Numbered from the stretch's first letter, positions 46,826 to 59,630 are shown. The stretch: 64,000 nucleotides of DNA from Oscheius tipulae (GCA_037178975.1 JASJZH010000002.1:2418001-2482000); one strand, 5' to 3'. Notes: a model not told the origin generated them from the letters alone. Made by a program: numbers and translations.

Positions 46826-47858
46826 ATGTTGTGGTTATTACTCCTTCTTCCAGTCGTCTTATCACAACAATGGGTCCAAGGCCCCAATGGCCAGCCTCAG
46901 CTCAGACAGGGTAACTGGATCTGGAACGCTCAGCTTCAAAAATGGGAAACGACACAGACACAGCAGCAGCTACAGCAAGTCCAGCAGCCTGCTGCTGTTG
47001 CCAATGGAGTCAGAACTGAGCGCCAGCTCAGTGCCAAGGAGCAGCGTCTCCAACAAATGTAGATTAAGGAAGAGTGGAAAAAAACAACCAAATTTCAGCT
47101 ACGGTGTACCTGGCCAGCGAAATTCAAACCAGAAGCTCAGAATGTGCTGCAGGAGTCTGAACAGTGCTGATGTCGAGTGTAGGAGGAGGTACTGTGACTT
47201 CAACGCTCTACGATCCGACACTGTGGGTTGCTGTCGGATTTTTTACTCATAAGACACTCAGGTTCTCGCCTTCATGGCCCAATGTGCCCCTAAAGGCCCC
47301 ACCGTCGGACAGATGTGGGATTGTGCCTCATCCAGAGCCGACCATACTGCTTGTTGTAGAGGACAAGGGGTGAGTGTCTGACTAAATGAATAAAAAACAA
47401 ATCGTTCCCACCAGTTTTCTTCTGATCTGAGAAGCCAGCTAGAATTTCCTTCGACCATGGCTACCAAAAAAAAATTCCTAGTTACCCTTCTTTCCTGTTC
47501 TTATATTGCTTGACTTGACTCTTAGTCCCTCCAATGACCCTTTCGGGTTTGGAATAGGCTCTTTCTGACTGACTATTCTAGCTTCCCAAACTTCCAAAAA
47601 TTTCGAGTTCTTAGTCTCAGCGTCATGGAACAAGAGGTACTCTCCCAATTGCCAGCACCTTGTCTGACCAAAATCTCATGAAATCTAACTGTCTTTAAGT
47701 TTCAGGTTCCCGACCAGTGTCTGGCCTACTGTGAGACTACCAAAGGAGTCCCTAGTGACTACGTCAAATATCTCGTCTGTCTGGCCCAGTTCGACAAGAT
47801 TCGTGTCTGTTTTCAAAACCATCTCGAGTCTCATCCTAATATTAATGGCGATACCTAA
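46826..47858 (+). CDS. Secreted DB-module protein 1, 205 aa
   Basis: Four exons in phase: 46826-47058, 47099-47222, 47262-47369, 47706-47858. Signal peptide [13 protein letters not shown], then a Gln-rich linker (about residues 15-80), then a full DB domain. The domain begins with a double Cys (MCCRSLN), continues CRRRYCDF, then [19 protein letters not shown], and ends [19 protein letters not shown]. The DB module is a nematode-enriched extracellular Cys domain of unknown function. AATAAA lies about 10 bases after the stop. Tandem with DB gene 2. Confidence 0.9.
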
Positions 47859-48310
47859 AACTGACAATAAAGATATTACTTACTGCCTTTGATTGCTATG
47901 AAAAGGCATTAGAAAAGCGCGTGGCCAGAAAAACGATTTGCTATACAAAAGTCCGTCGCGGACTTTTTGATGCGACGAGCATTTCTGAGATGTTCTTCCA
48001 GGCGGTTTTTGAGACTGAGGAATGGATTTTCGATATTTGACATGTTCAGACGTGTAGCTTTTTTTCCGGAGAACAACTTTTTAGAACATCGCGAGACTTA
48101 AAAATGACTTCTAGACACTGAACAATGACAAACTATTAGGATACTCTATAATCAAGTATTGTAGACTGGAACTTTCTCAGGAAAAAATTGGTAGGTTCAC
48201 TGTCTTGCAACAACAAGAAACTATGCCCGGGATCGGCTAAAGACAATCCGGTCCATGGCATAGCGGGAGCGGATAACAGCTGTGATCTTCTCTCGCCTCT
48301 TGTGTGAACC
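47859..48310. other. Short spacer between DB-module genes
   Basis: Contains the poly(A) signal of the first gene and no other recognisable feature. Confidence 0.5.
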
Positions 48311-48840
48311 ATGCTAACTATTCTTCTCTTCCTGTCTCTGTAAGTTTCACTCTGAATATCAATTTTTTAAGTTTTGTAGTCTCCCCGCTATATTCTCCAT
48401 GTCAGCAAACGAAAAACTGATCAGCTGCTGCCAGAAAGACCCACAGATTGACCGGTACTGTGCCGATAAGTACTGTCAGATACCTCAGATCGCTGCTCAT
48501 AGTGTACGAAAACATTTTTCCAAAGAGAAACGGCGGATTTAGGTCTTCCCATTCATCGCAGAATGCTCTCCCAGAGGCAATACTGTCCAGAGGATATGGG
48601 ACTGTGTCTCTTCGAGGCATGATCACACTCAGTGCTGTCTGAATCACGTAAGTTTAAAAAATATTACAAATGAGCCTACCTTAGGGCGTTCTACCACTCT
48701 GTCTGCCATATTGTAACGCTGTAGGATCTGTTCCTACAGACATGCTCAAGTACGGCATCTGTGTCGGGGAGTTCGAGAAGTTCCGTGTCTGTTTTCGCTC
48801 CTACCTCCAGCACAATCCGAGCATTCGGGGTGATAATTAA
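48311..48840 (+). CDS. Secreted DB-module protein 2, 137 aa
   Basis: Four exons in phase: 48311-48339, 48380-48503, 48543-48647, 48685-48840. A signal peptide (MLTILLFLSLLPAIFS) leads almost directly into a DB domain: SCCQKDPQ, YCADKYC, IWDCVSSRHDHTQCCLNH, LCLPYC and FEKFRVCFRSYLQHNPSI. The Gln-rich linker of gene 1 is absent. Intron positions within the domain equal those of gene 1. The stop overlaps an AATAAA. Confidence 0.91.
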
Positions 48841-49771
48841 ATAAACTCTTCGGGTTTTCAAAAATTGTAAAGACCAGCTTTTTTTCTTTCTAAGAACCAG
48901 TAGTCATGAATAGCCTCTTCCGAATAACAATGTCTTCTCTGGTCCAAGAGTAACAGCGATTTGACCCTTCAGCTGTTGTGATTCTGTCGTAAGCAGGCTT
49001 ATGTTACCTGCCAACAAGACTGTCACCTTCCTCTGAAATCGAATTGTCCGTTTCGATCAGAACTTGACCGTGTAAACCGAAGGAGTTCGCCAGAAATCTT
49101 TTCAGGAAACTGTCCGCCAATCCTACCGAATATTCTGGTGAAAGGTTCTGTCTGAAATCGGCGTTAGCTTTTATTCGAAACTCCATCCTAGACTGTTTTC
49201 CTTCAAATTCAAATTCTACCATTCATCAGTAACCACTTTAAGTTCCCAATTTCGCAAAAGTTGTCCCTAGTTTTCTGTCAGTTGCTGTCAACGAAACCGA
49301 CGAATGTTCTTCTGTAACTCAGGAAGCAGAGCCTGAGCTGTGATGTCGGGAGAACCTGACACATGGTAACACCAAAAAGAAACTCTGTACTCCCCCGAGA
49401 ATCAAATGCAACACTAGATGAATTGGTTCTTTCATCACACTGAAACGGTCACAGACACAAAGATAACACGTATGCGAGAATGAATCCTGGAGGGATAGGC
49501 AGACCCCTTCGGGTCAGAATTGGCTATATAAATACGAGTAAGGGGGAACAGGTGGTGGGAATAAATAAAGTTATAAGTAAATCTACTCTGAACTGTGTAC
49601 AAAAATTGGCATTTTAGTCGGAAAACGATCGGAAATAGGGGATATTTGTGCAAAAAAAGGACAAGGCTTGAGATACCGAGCGAGACGATGGATCACCGAG
49701 AGAAATTGAGCTGACTAGACGGGGTATTTGGACTCGGGCGCCAGTCGGTCAAAGAGCTGAACAAGGGCTGA
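48841..49771. other. Intergenic spacer
   Basis: A minus-strand frame of 72 codons at 49004-49222 starts with ATG and is acidic but has no family or splice support. Nothing else recognised. Confidence 0.4.
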
Positions 49772-51101
49772 TTATTTGGAAGGGATAGGCTCATTCTCCG
49801 GGGCGAGGAGGTTCAAAAGCTGAAGATTCTAGGTATTTTTGTAGGGGAATGAGGAGAATGAGCCAAAATGGGAGAGAAAAAGAAGTAGACTAACCTGTCT
49901 GAGTCCGGGAAGATATGTGATAGTATTTACGCCGGGAATGCTTCGCAGCAGATTCACCAGGCCGGGCAAGAAGCCGCTGAAATGAATATTTGAGTTTTTT
50001 TTGGTTTAGAATAAGGGGTTTGCCTATTATTTTCGTACAAACTCGACCGAGTAACCTTGTGGCAACTTGGAAAGTTTCATTGTTTCACGACTCGACTTCT
50101 CAACTCTAACCTTGTATAAACTTTAACAAAACACTGCAGACATTTGTGCCGTAGTCGGACGCCTTTTGCTTATTGCAAAAATAGGACAAAGGAGATTTAG
50201 ATCGTTACATGTGGCTCTCACACAGCTCAATGGAATCAGGAGATTTTAAGTTGAAAGTCTGCGATAGGCTCCGCGGTCACATGGCTTAGAAACTGGCATA
50301 TCTCGGTAAATGTATGAAACACGCTTTTCCGGAGTCATCGTTTTCGAAATTTCTCCTGTTTTTCGGGAAGGTTTACAGTTTTCTTCTAGTCTTTTTGACT
50401 ACGGGAATAATTTTAAGAAAAAAAGAGGCAGTGGTTACTATTTATTCAGTATTTCGATGCTAGTAATTAATTTTATTTTTTTCATGGTTAGTGTCTAACA
50501 TTCGACTGTGACGAACATACGGTAGAAACTACGAATATTCGACCAATTTTGCTCGCTTACACGGGCCAGGCACAAAAGAACGCTTTTTCCTGTCTTCTAA
50601 GTTCGCAAAATTGTGTAGCCTTAGCACAGAAGACAAATGAGGACTTTTGTCTTGCAAAGAAGAAAAATATACTCACCCAAAAAGTAGAATGAAGCCCCAG
50701 ATCTCGAGAACAATGCCGATAAGCGGATAGCCAAAAAGAGCGATAAAAATTCCTGTAAATTACTTTGATTTACATAGAAAAAGGACAAGAATCACCTCCA
50801 AAGAAGAGACAGCTTCCTTTCAACTTTCTGGCTTCGAAGAAGAACACGGCCGTTCGTTGGAAACCAATAATACATACAATTCCGGCAACGAACAGGATCT
50901 GAATGAAATTTTGTTGAAAAGTGAAAGAATTCTAACATTTCCAATTGTCAGAAGAGCCGCGTCGAGGAAGAGAAGAATGCCTAGGAAGATGAAAAATGAT
51001 CCGAATGCGGTCAATCCCACACCAATCTCTGGAAATTGTTTTACCGATGGAAATCGAAGAAAGTCTTACGTTTCGTCGTGCTCACTTCAAAATTCATCAT
51101 T
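49772..51101 (-). CDS. got1: GOT1 vesicle-transport membrane protein, 143 aa
   Basis: Six exons in phase: 51071-51101, 50937-51028, 50796-50898, 50677-50752, 49895-49976, 49772-49819. Four hydrophobic segments and the conserved opening QIGVGLTAFGSFFIFLGILL, RKLKGSCLFFGGIF, GYPLIGIVLEIWGFILLF and the loop GGFLPGLVNLLRSIPG identify GOT1 (GOLT1 in animals), a Golgi/ER tetraspan protein needed for ER-Golgi vesicle fusion. Length is close to the usual 138 residues. One intron (49977-50676) is 700 bp, the rest are short. Confidence 0.94.
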
Positions 51102-51943
51102 TTTTCCTGCTGCTACCCGCCTCTTGAGCCGCTAGAGGGGTCTGAAATCTTGAATCTTGAGAAACATGTAAAAGAGAGGGCGAGAAAATTAGTGAAAAAT
51201 ACTGAGGAGCCGGAAAAGATGCTAAAAATCCCACTAATCTCGAACAAAAATGCGAAAACAAGTCATTTTTTGGAGTCAAAAAGCCTGAAAATTTGTTTGC
51301 TTAGCAGCTGGAAGAAGAGGCTGGTTTTCACTGACGTGTCACGGGAAACTGCGTACGCAGCTGACTTGGATGATCTGCCACCGGTCGGGAGTGATCTAGC
51401 AGATTTTGAGACGGATTGTGGACACGTTTACAGGTGGACCTTGTGAAATGGGATATTTTAAAACGATTCAAGTAGTAAAAGGATGGAAAACAAGGTGAAG
51501 AAATCCCTTGAGGTAGAAAAACGAGTCCTCAGACAGTTGTGCATCCATTTTTGCCGAAAACACGCCATTATCATCTGATTCGTAACAGCTAGCCAGGAAA
51601 GTGAGGGAAAGAGAGACTAAGATTAGCAAAAGCTATGGCAAAAATACTATCAGGACAACTTTTCGAGAGGTTTTCTTAATCCTTTTTACTTTCAATTTAT
51701 ACTGCTTGGCAAGCTAAATGTTGTAATTGTTTGTGTGATCATTTTTAGAGAAAAAAACACCACAAATTGGGCTGGGAAACGGAAGAATATGAAGCAAGTT
51801 TCGCTGAAAAGAAACTCAAACCTTGAAGTATTCGCGCGCTAATTTGTGCGGGAAAATGACCGCGAAAGATAAATTTTTGTTCGGCCAGTTTTCTCGATTT
51901 CTCCCTCCAGTCTCCTTCCCACTATAAAATACTAATTTTCAAC
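51102..51943. other. Divergent promoter region between GOT1 and WDHD1
   Basis: An unspliced plus frame (to 51446) has no support. ACTATAAAATAC at 51920-51931 is a TATA-like box just upstream of the WDHD1 start. Confidence 0.5.
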
Positions 51944-54900
51944 ATGTCTGCTGCCACGTTCAGCGACATTAGGAGTCTACACGGGCCAGGAGCCATCTCG
52001 GCCGTCGGCGACAGAAAAGGCAGTCATGCAAACACAGTAAGTTCCATTTTGTGAATTTTGTTACACGATTTGCCAGTTTATAACGTGCGGAACAGACGGA
52101 ACACTCTACGTTTGGGACGAGAAAACGTTCACGACCGAGAAGAGCTCAGCAGATGTGAAGAATGTTGGCGAGCAGACCTATTCCATCGTCTCTTGGCATG
52201 TAAGCCACATTTCAGCGCAAAATTGAACTATTTCCAGGGAAATAACGTTTATTTCGGCTACCTAGAGATGGATTTGATCAGTGGAATGGACAAAAAACGC
52301 GTCGGGATGGCCAGCCTCGACAATCTCGAAGAAATCACGCCTCTGATGACCTTCAATCTCGAGCCCACTTGCATCGATGCCAGCGAAGACTTCTTGGTCG
52401 CAGGAAGCAGGTAGTCCGTCTGGGTTCTCTAGGGAAATGGCTCATTTTTAAGCGAATTCATCATCAAAGTGACGAAACATAAAGATGGAGACGCCTTGGC
52501 CAACGTCGAAGTAGATGGAGAGGTCTTGTGCGTGAAAATTGATCCCAAACAGGAGGTATGACTAATTTGATGATTTTTCCATAACGCGACCCTTTTCAGT
52601 TCCTTGCCGCAGCCATTTCCGATGGCTCCATCATCATTCTCAATCTCCAAGAGGCCACAGAGGAAGAAACTCCCCAAGTCACAAAAATAGCCGCTGTTTT
52701 CCCTGCCGTCAACACGATCAGCGTCGAAAGTCCACGCGCGGAGATGTCCTGGAGCCGAAATGGAGACTTTCTTTACGTTCCCAGCACCGGAAGCATCAAG
52801 ACAATTGACAGAAGGGATTGGACAGTCGACTCGGATATTCTCAAGGCTCCAGGAAGAGAACTGGACCACTTCTCTGTCTGCTCCCTGTCTCCGTGCGGAC
52901 GGATCCTGGTTGCGAGCACTATGAATCGTCACATCTGTCTCTGGAATCTGTCCGATCAAACCTTTATCGCACAGTACGAATACAATCGCAACAGTCCTGG
53001 AAAGACCTTCGTCACGGGACTCCATTTCGCGTCATTCGACACCCGGAGTGTCATCGTCGTGGACTCGAATGAGGGCATGTGTCTGGTGAAGAATGCTGTC
53101 CCAATCAAGCTACAGAAGCCGGAAAGTCGGGAGCCGGTGGAGGTGGGTCTTTGAAACATTTTTGTCTACCGAGCCTAATTTGCTTTTGATGCGTGACACT
53201 ATTAACTGGGAAGTAAGAAAAACAAACGCGTAGGACTGAAAAAATCTGTCTGAAAGCTGTTTTGAGAGTTCAGTGAAAGTACAAAACTCTTCTCGGGAAT
53301 CAAACCTGACCGTCGCCCGGGCTGGTCCCGCTGGCTTCTAAAATTGCGAAAACCTCTATAACCAGGTGAAGGACATTGGCAGTTTTCAGACCGAGATTGC
53401 CAAGAAGAGAAAACAAATTTTGGACTCTGACGAGGAGGAAGATAACGACGAACCGAAAAGACCCGGCAGTTTCCTGGACGACGCGGCAGATGAAGATACT
53501 AGACGTAATTTTAAATTTTTATAGCAAAAATCATAAAATTGCAGTTTCCATCGACATCGGAGCAATCAAGAAAAAGTTCGGCTACACGAATCAGTCAAGC
53601 CTGGACGACTATTTTGACAAGGACGGCGCCGAAAAAGAACTATTAACTGACTTCGGGGGCCTCGAGAAGAGTGGTCCCGTGGTCCAGAAGGTGACCCAGA
53701 TTGTCGAGTACGAGCCTCCAGCAATTCCCAACCATTTCGCCTCGGGCTCGACGCCGCGAAATGCCGGCTCACGGTATATTAAATGGAATGGCTTTGGGAT
53801 GATACGAAGCGTCCAGGACGATGATGCGAACAATATTGAGGTTTGTGTTACATTTTTCAATACACAAAAGGTCTAGATCGAATTCCACAACGCGAGCATT
53901 CATTCCGAGATAATTTTCGAGAATACGGCCAACTACAGTCTCGGAGATCTCTCGGATGAGGCTATCGCACTGGCCAACACGGTCAACACCGAGGATTCTG
54001 AGGAAATGGCCGAACTGTGGGTCCATCATGTGACGGCCTGGGACAGCTCTAACCGCAAATGGACCACGAATCTTCCGAAAGGAGAGAATCCCGTCGATAT
54101 CTTGGTATTTTCTAAAATTTGAAAAATTCAAAGAAAAACTCAGGTGTCGCGGAAGATGGTCACAGTGCTGACCGATCAGCGAAATCTGAGAGTCTTCACT
54201 CTCCAGGGAACACAGCGCTGTGTCATCGCCCATCCGGGACCCTCGTTGACTGCGTGCTGCTTCGAGACACGAGTAGCCGTCGTCTCCCTGGCTGGAAGCG
54301 AGTATTTCGAAAAGGAGAGGAAAAAGGCACAGCATAATGTGAGTTTCAAGCTGATATTCGGCTATACAAGATTGGCTGTCGTCCCTTTGGGCCAAGATTC
54401 TTCTTAAAACTAAATTAGCCACTTTGGTAATCTTTTTAAGGCCTTTACTTCTCTGAATAGCCTGCTGAAGGGAATCGAACAAAAAAAACCCGGGTCTTGC
54501 AGACCGTAATCGGCGCAGATTCGAATGCCCGAGATAATAAACCTTATTTTTTTCTACTATAAGGCTCTTGTAAAAATTTTATTAATCACTTTAGGAAACT
54601 TTCTAATGACTTCTTCTTCTCAAAACTACTTGTTCAAATAATTTCAGAAACCTTTGAAATCTTTATTTTTCAGTACATCGCCACCGTCTACAACCTCGAC
54701 CCTCGGCGCTGGTTCCAGTCCCAGTCCAATGTCTCCACAGTCAATGTGCCTGTGAAGCCGGGAGAGACGATCATCTGGACCGGCTATACCAGTGAGGGCA
54801 AGCTCTGTGTGGTCGACTCTTCATGTGAGTTTCGTTTTTTTTTTACGACAAAAATCTTGCAGACTCGGTTCGAATCCTGACCCACGGAGGCTTCTGGCTC

Positions 54901-56456
54901 CCAATCTTTGAGGGATCCTCGATCAGTCGTTCCAAATCAGACGCCCTTTGGCCGATTGCCGTCATGGACGGGGCGCAAAAGCAGTTCCGGTACTTGTACT
55001 GTCGCGGCTCGAAATATCCGCTAATTTCGCTCAAATTGACTCCGACTATTGCTCCCTGGCAGTTACCTCTATGTCAGCCGGAGGCTGAAAAGTCTAAATA
55101 CGAGGAGGAGCTGCTGCTAAACGAGCTGGATCAGGGCGAGGCTCAGAGGACCGGCGCCGAGGTCAATGTAGGTAACTGTCTGTTAAAAATTGCTTCTTTT
55201 TCAGTCCCTGATGGCCAAACACCTTCAATGCATCGTGAAACTTTTCGCCCTGTCCTGCAAGAGTGAGCGCGAAACTCGAGCCTACGAGCTGGCCCAGCTC
55301 GTCTCTTCAACGAAGGGTATCCAGGCTCTGGTCAATTTTGCCTCAAAGTCGAGAAGGAATGTTCTCTCCGAAAAGATTGCCGTCTTTGGACGTGACAACG
55401 AGGCTGCCTCCTCAGTTAGACAGGACGACTTTCTGGCCCCGAAACGCGTCGTTATGGCTCGAAGATCCACAGCCATAGCCACAGAAACGATCGTCAGCTC
55501 ACAGCAGGACATTTTCGCGGATTCGCAGGATCCCGAGAGTGAGATGAGTTCCATTAGAGGCACACTGGATCTCGATGTTTCGATGCAGTCCTCCCCGGTC
55601 AGGACTTTTTCGAAGAATCCTTTCAAGGTAGGAACTTGTTGTTTATTCAAAACGAAGGTGACAAGCAAAGATATTGAGCGACAAGTATCACAAAGAAGAC
55701 GAAGATGGTGACGGAATGGGACCCATGAGACATTGCCTTAGACGGAGAGGTTAATTATTGACAGGCTGACGGAAACCATAGAAGGGTAAGGATGAGTAGA
55801 CCTGATCCGGCATAGGAGGCGACAGATTGACAGAGATGTGATCTGAAGAATACTGATGACATATATGAGATAAAGAGAACTGCTTGGGAGTGACAGGAAA
55901 GAAGACTTTCGGCAAGAACGTAATATTATGGGTAGCTTTTGTGTCAGTTTGTCGGTTTAAAGTTTAAGACCATCTTATCTGCAGGCCATAATATAGTAAC
56001 AGACAGACAAGAGTAGGAAAAGAACAGGACTGACAGAGACAAATAGGTAGTCGTTAGACATGTTTTTCCGTTTCAGAGATCCGCCGAGCCGACTCAGGAA
56101 TCGAGCAGCAGCTCACGGTCCGTTTTCGATCACCTCGAGGAATCATTCGAAAACCCGCGAAAACGAACACGCGAAGAGACAGCAAGCAACCCTGCACCTG
56201 CCGGAAAACAGACCAAGTTGGACTTTGGCAAAGGAAAAGAGAACAAGTTCGTTTTGTGAATATATTTTGAAACCTGTCCTGAATTTTTAGGCTGAATCCC
56301 TACGCGATGTGGCTCGAAGAGAATGAAGACAGTCTGAAGAAAACCTTCTCCGGCGATGTGGCCGATTTCGAGAAGTTCTGCGTCGGGCAGTTCCGCATTC
56401 TCCCTGCGGCTCAGAAGAAAATCTTGAAAGACCGAATCGAGGCTTTGTCCACCTGA
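51944..56456 (+). CDS. WDHD1/Ctf4 (AND-1) replication fork adaptor, about 1,040 aa
   Basis: About 14 exons from ATG 51944 to TGA 56456. The N-terminal third is a WD40 propeller (blades such as FITCGTDGTLYVWDEKTF, LAAAISDGSIIILNL and ILVASTMNRHICLWNL). An acidic linker with a basic cluster (AKKRKQILDSDEEEDND) follows. Then comes the SepB/Ctf4 middle domain (KWNGFGMIRSVQDDD, VTVLTDQRNLRVF, GKLCVVDSS, FWLPIFEG), and a helical region with LMAKHLQCIVKLFALS. The C-terminus holds a short HMG-like segment (NPYAMWLEENEDSLKK). Ctf4 trimers couple the CMG helicase to polymerase alpha. A 450-nt GACAG-rich intron precedes the last two exons. Confidence 0.92.
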
Positions 56457-56693
56457 AAGCCTTGTCATTTTATGCATTTTGATCCCCATTTTCTGTAGAA
56501 ACAACTCAGTCTCGATCTAGTGTGTTTCTGATAAGAGTGGAGTGACAGAGACAGTGCCAGCGACGGAAAAAAAATGGACAGAAGGATGAGGGTGAGGGTA
56601 CAAGATAGACAATTTATGCGAGATCAGAGAGAGAGACGGAGCAGTAGACAGTTGAAGAGATAAAGAGTGAAGCCCCTTGACTGAACTAGACGA

Positions 56694-57107
56694 CAGGGTG
56701 GCCCATAATTACGTTGACAAGGTAAAAGTTCCGTGAAAACAAAAAGAGAGCAGAACAAGAAAATTGACCATAAAGGGTTTTATTCTCAACAAAAAACTGA
56801 ACATAGTTGTACTTTAAAGTTCAAAGATATCGTCGTCAGCATCGACACAAGCCTGGAGGCGGAAGGCGTCGACGGTGGCACGCAGGTAGCCATAGTGGAA
56901 CTCACTCCAGTCCTTTTCCTGGGATTTCTTCAGCGAATCGATGTCCAGATGGGTTTGGAGCATGCATTGGACTCGAAATTCAGATTGAGTAGTCCATTGA
57001 ATTGAGGTCAGGGGATGACGGTGGCCATTGATTGAAGGTGACGAAGTCTGGGAAGTTCCGCTGGCACCAGTTCTGAACGGCGTTGTGAATAAGGAGTTAC
57101 GAACGTG
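56694..57107 (-). mobile_element. Degenerate Tc1/mariner element, 3' remnant
   Basis: A terminal-repeat-like end CAGGGTGGCCCATAATTACG lies at 56694-56713. Reading the minus strand from about 57107 to 56814 gives a transposase C-terminus: NWCQRNFPDFVTFNQWPPSS, then PDLNSMDYSI and a stop, then in a shifted frame EFRVQCMLQTHLDIDSLKKS to the final stop. The PPxSPDLNxxDY box carries the last acidic catalytic residue of the DD(D/E) triad. A frame break right after it, and absence of the upstream half and other terminal repeat, show the copy is dead. Confidence 0.8.
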
Positions 57108-58086
57108 AACGGTGTTTTATGGGGAAATTCGACGCTCTGGGACGGGATTTTCCGTGAAGATCGTAGGAAATGTGACGCGCGTTGGCCGGTGGCTCAACGA
57201 CGCGTAAACTGGCAGCGTTTCCTCTCCCAAAAGAGGCTGTGCTCAGTTTATGTTGCCCGTCGGGCGTAAGGTGGTCCGTCGGACGTGTATCAGACCACTT
57301 CGGTGAAGTGTCTAGGGTTGACTTCACGGCTCGGTGAGCACGTGAGGGTTCTTTTTATTCGGCCCCCAAATGAGGAGTTACGACGGCCGAGTCGTAACCT
57401 CAAGGTGCTCGATCTGCTGGTTAGGCTAGAGTCTTATTACTAGAAAAGCACCCTCTTTCTTCAAACAAAATTTATTCAGCCTTGGGACTCGATAGGTCCA
57501 ACAATCTGATAATAGACGGGTAACTCAACACGGGGGAACAGAAGAAACAATAAAAAAAACTGTCGACTCTAGATCGAGCGAGAGAGAAACCGAACAACCA
57601 CAAAAAAACCAGAAAATCCAAACGGTGGCGTTCCGCGCGTAAAACAGAATGGTTACGGTGTGGCGGGTCTTTGAAAAGTGAAATATGACGGGAGGGACGA
57701 AAACGGTTGTGGTTGTTTTAGGTAGAGTAATGAGAATAAAATATCATAGAAATAATAGCTATGTGACATGTGCTTGAGAGGGGGCGCCCCTTCTTGTTGG
57801 CAGCACCAGCATCTTTTCTTGAAGTGTTTCTTGGCCCAGGGCAAAAGTTGAGTCCTCAGCTAATCGAGATTACAAACAAGTGACCTAATCTTCAGACAGG
57901 ATCTGACATGTCAATTTTTATTTACAGTCCCGTACAGAACGTAGGGTTTGGATTGTAAGAAATCCTTTTTGTCCCTAGTAAAAATCGATTCCCTCTGCAA
58001 GAAAAAGCGAGGCCAACTGACGCTTGCCTGCTAGCTCTCGGGAAAAACAAATGACCCTCCAGTCGGTTCAATCCCAGTCCACAACA
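57108..58086. other. GC-rich then AT-rich spacer
   Basis: 57110-57420 is noticeably CG-rich compared with flanks and abuts the mariner remnant; it may be another decayed element. No gene, tRNA or 5S rRNA was recognised. Confidence 0.4.
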
Positions 58087-59630
58087 ATGTTTCTTCTCTT
58101 CCTTCTTCCGTGTCTCATCGTTCCAATTCTGGCAGCCGACCGCTGCTCCGTCATCCCTCCGTCTCTCTGGTGCTCCAATTCGGATCTGATCAGCGAGTGT
58201 GGATTCAAGGAGCACTGTGATCGCTACTCGACCGCCACGAGGAACAAACCTATCCAGTTGACTGTTTTAATCGAGGCTTTATGTCCGGACTGTCAAAACT
58301 GGATTATCCAGGAGCTGTATCCGAAGATCTATAAGAACTTTAATGGGTTCGTCAATATCGAACTGGTTCCCTATGGAAATGCTAAAGTCGTGGTGAGTAT
58401 GGGGGTTATAGAATGGATACAGAGACAGACAGAGGGACAGCGGCTGGTGGTCCAAAGTGCTGATTCTTTCAGCTTGATTCTTGTCCTAGTGGCAACAAGG
58501 TCCTAGGGGATAAATCAATAGATTTCTGCTGGAAAGGAAGTTTTCCTTCTCTACTCTCTGTCTCCCCGCCCCCTTAGGTTTGTTCTTGTCATGACAGAAT
58601 ACAGACAGGTCCGTCCGTATCTTTCAGTCTCCTTCTGATTTTCAAACCAAACTGTCCAATTAGCCTAAAAGAAGCATTTTTCCATTTGAACCTGAAAAAA
58701 AATCATTCTGGAGAGAGTCAATCTCTTTTAGGGCTTCTCTAAGCAAAGCAGAAAAGGCAACATGGCTCTCAGCAGTCATAGGTTTGGAAGTTGAAAGTCC
58801 CTTTTCCCTTCAATAGCTGCTCAAAATTCGTTTTGAGATATTAAAATAATGCTCAATGGTTGTATTTTTGCTATTTCCAACCGGTTTCCCTCAAACTAAA
58901 AATGCAAAACGTCAATGCCCCATGCCAGGCTCGAACTGGCGACCTTTGCATTACCTCCGACGTATAAGTACAATGCTCTAACCGACTGAGCTAATGGGGC
59001 GCAGCTGCCGCTGTTTTCGAATAGAAGGGAATGCTTGGGCGGGGGAGAAACGGGCGCATTGGGGAGAAAAGGCATCCTTTACCGGTTTCTCGTCTATGTT
59101 TCACCAATTTTAATCGGATTTCAGAATGGATCAACTGTCTGTCAACACGGGGAACAAGAATGCATGATCAACAAGTTCGAGTCGTGTCTCATCGACTCAG
59201 TTGAGGGCCAGGACCAGTTTATTCCTTTGATCTACTGCATCGAGCAAAATCTCAAGGTAAGAAAGGACAACTGCCTCTGTCACTGACTTCTTTTCAGGAC
59301 GGTGTGACCTTCGACAAGGCCTCTGCCAAGTGTTTCCGGACCTATTCTGTCGGAGACGATGTCCAGCGAATGGTTCAATCCTGTCTCGTCTCCAAGCTCG
59401 GTCAGAGACTCCAAGACAAAGCAGCCGCTCGTACTGCCAACGTCTGGCCCGAGAAGCACACGCACGTCCCATGGATCCTGTTCAACAATGTCTCTCTGTC
59501 CAGTTCCCAGATGCTGTTGGACGACGTTCCGAGTCTCATCTGTCAGTGGTATAGCGGCGACAAGGCCATTCCCTACTGCAATCAGGACGAGAAGAAGCGC
59601 TACAAGAAGGTCTCTCACAAGAATTTCTAA
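58087..59630 (+). CDS. GILT-family lysosomal/secreted thiol reductase 1, 256 aa
   Basis: Three exons, phase 0: 58087-58392, 59125-59256, 59298-59630. Start chosen at MFLLFLLPCLIVPILAA because it opens the signal peptide. Active site C-x-x-C is in EALCPDCQNW (about residue 74) and the GILT signature CQHGEQECMINKFESC is intact. GILT reduces disulfides of proteins at acid pH; in nematodes it affects host defence. C-terminus: KHTHVPWILFNNVSL, then a final Cys motif. AATAAA follows the stop. Intron 1 (732 bp) carries an antisense tRNA gene. Tandem paralog at 61061. Confidence 0.94.
58916..59000 (-). tRNA. tRNA-Ile(UAU) with an 11-nt intron
   Basis: Read on the minus strand from 59000. The acceptor stem GCCCCAT pairs with ATGGGGC. 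The D-arm is GCTC-AGTCGGTTA-GAGC. The anticodon stem TTGTA pairs with TGCAA around loop CTTATA(intron)A, giving anticodon TAT. The variable loop is AGGTC and the T-arm GCCAG-TTCGAGC-CTGGC. The intron CGTCGGAGGTA sits at the canonical 37/38 position. A and B boxes are intact and TTTT follows. It lies antisense inside intron 1 of the first GILT gene. Confidence 0.88.

Noticed and set aside
54440-54530. Possible tRNA B-box (GTTCGATTCC on the minus strand) in a WDHD1 intron
   Set aside because: No T-stem, D-arm or acceptor pairing could be formed.
57097-57420. Possible rRNA, snRNA or spliced-leader gene in the CG-rich block
   Set aside because: No match to remembered 5S, SL1 or U-snRNA landmarks; no internal promoter or Sm-like site seen.
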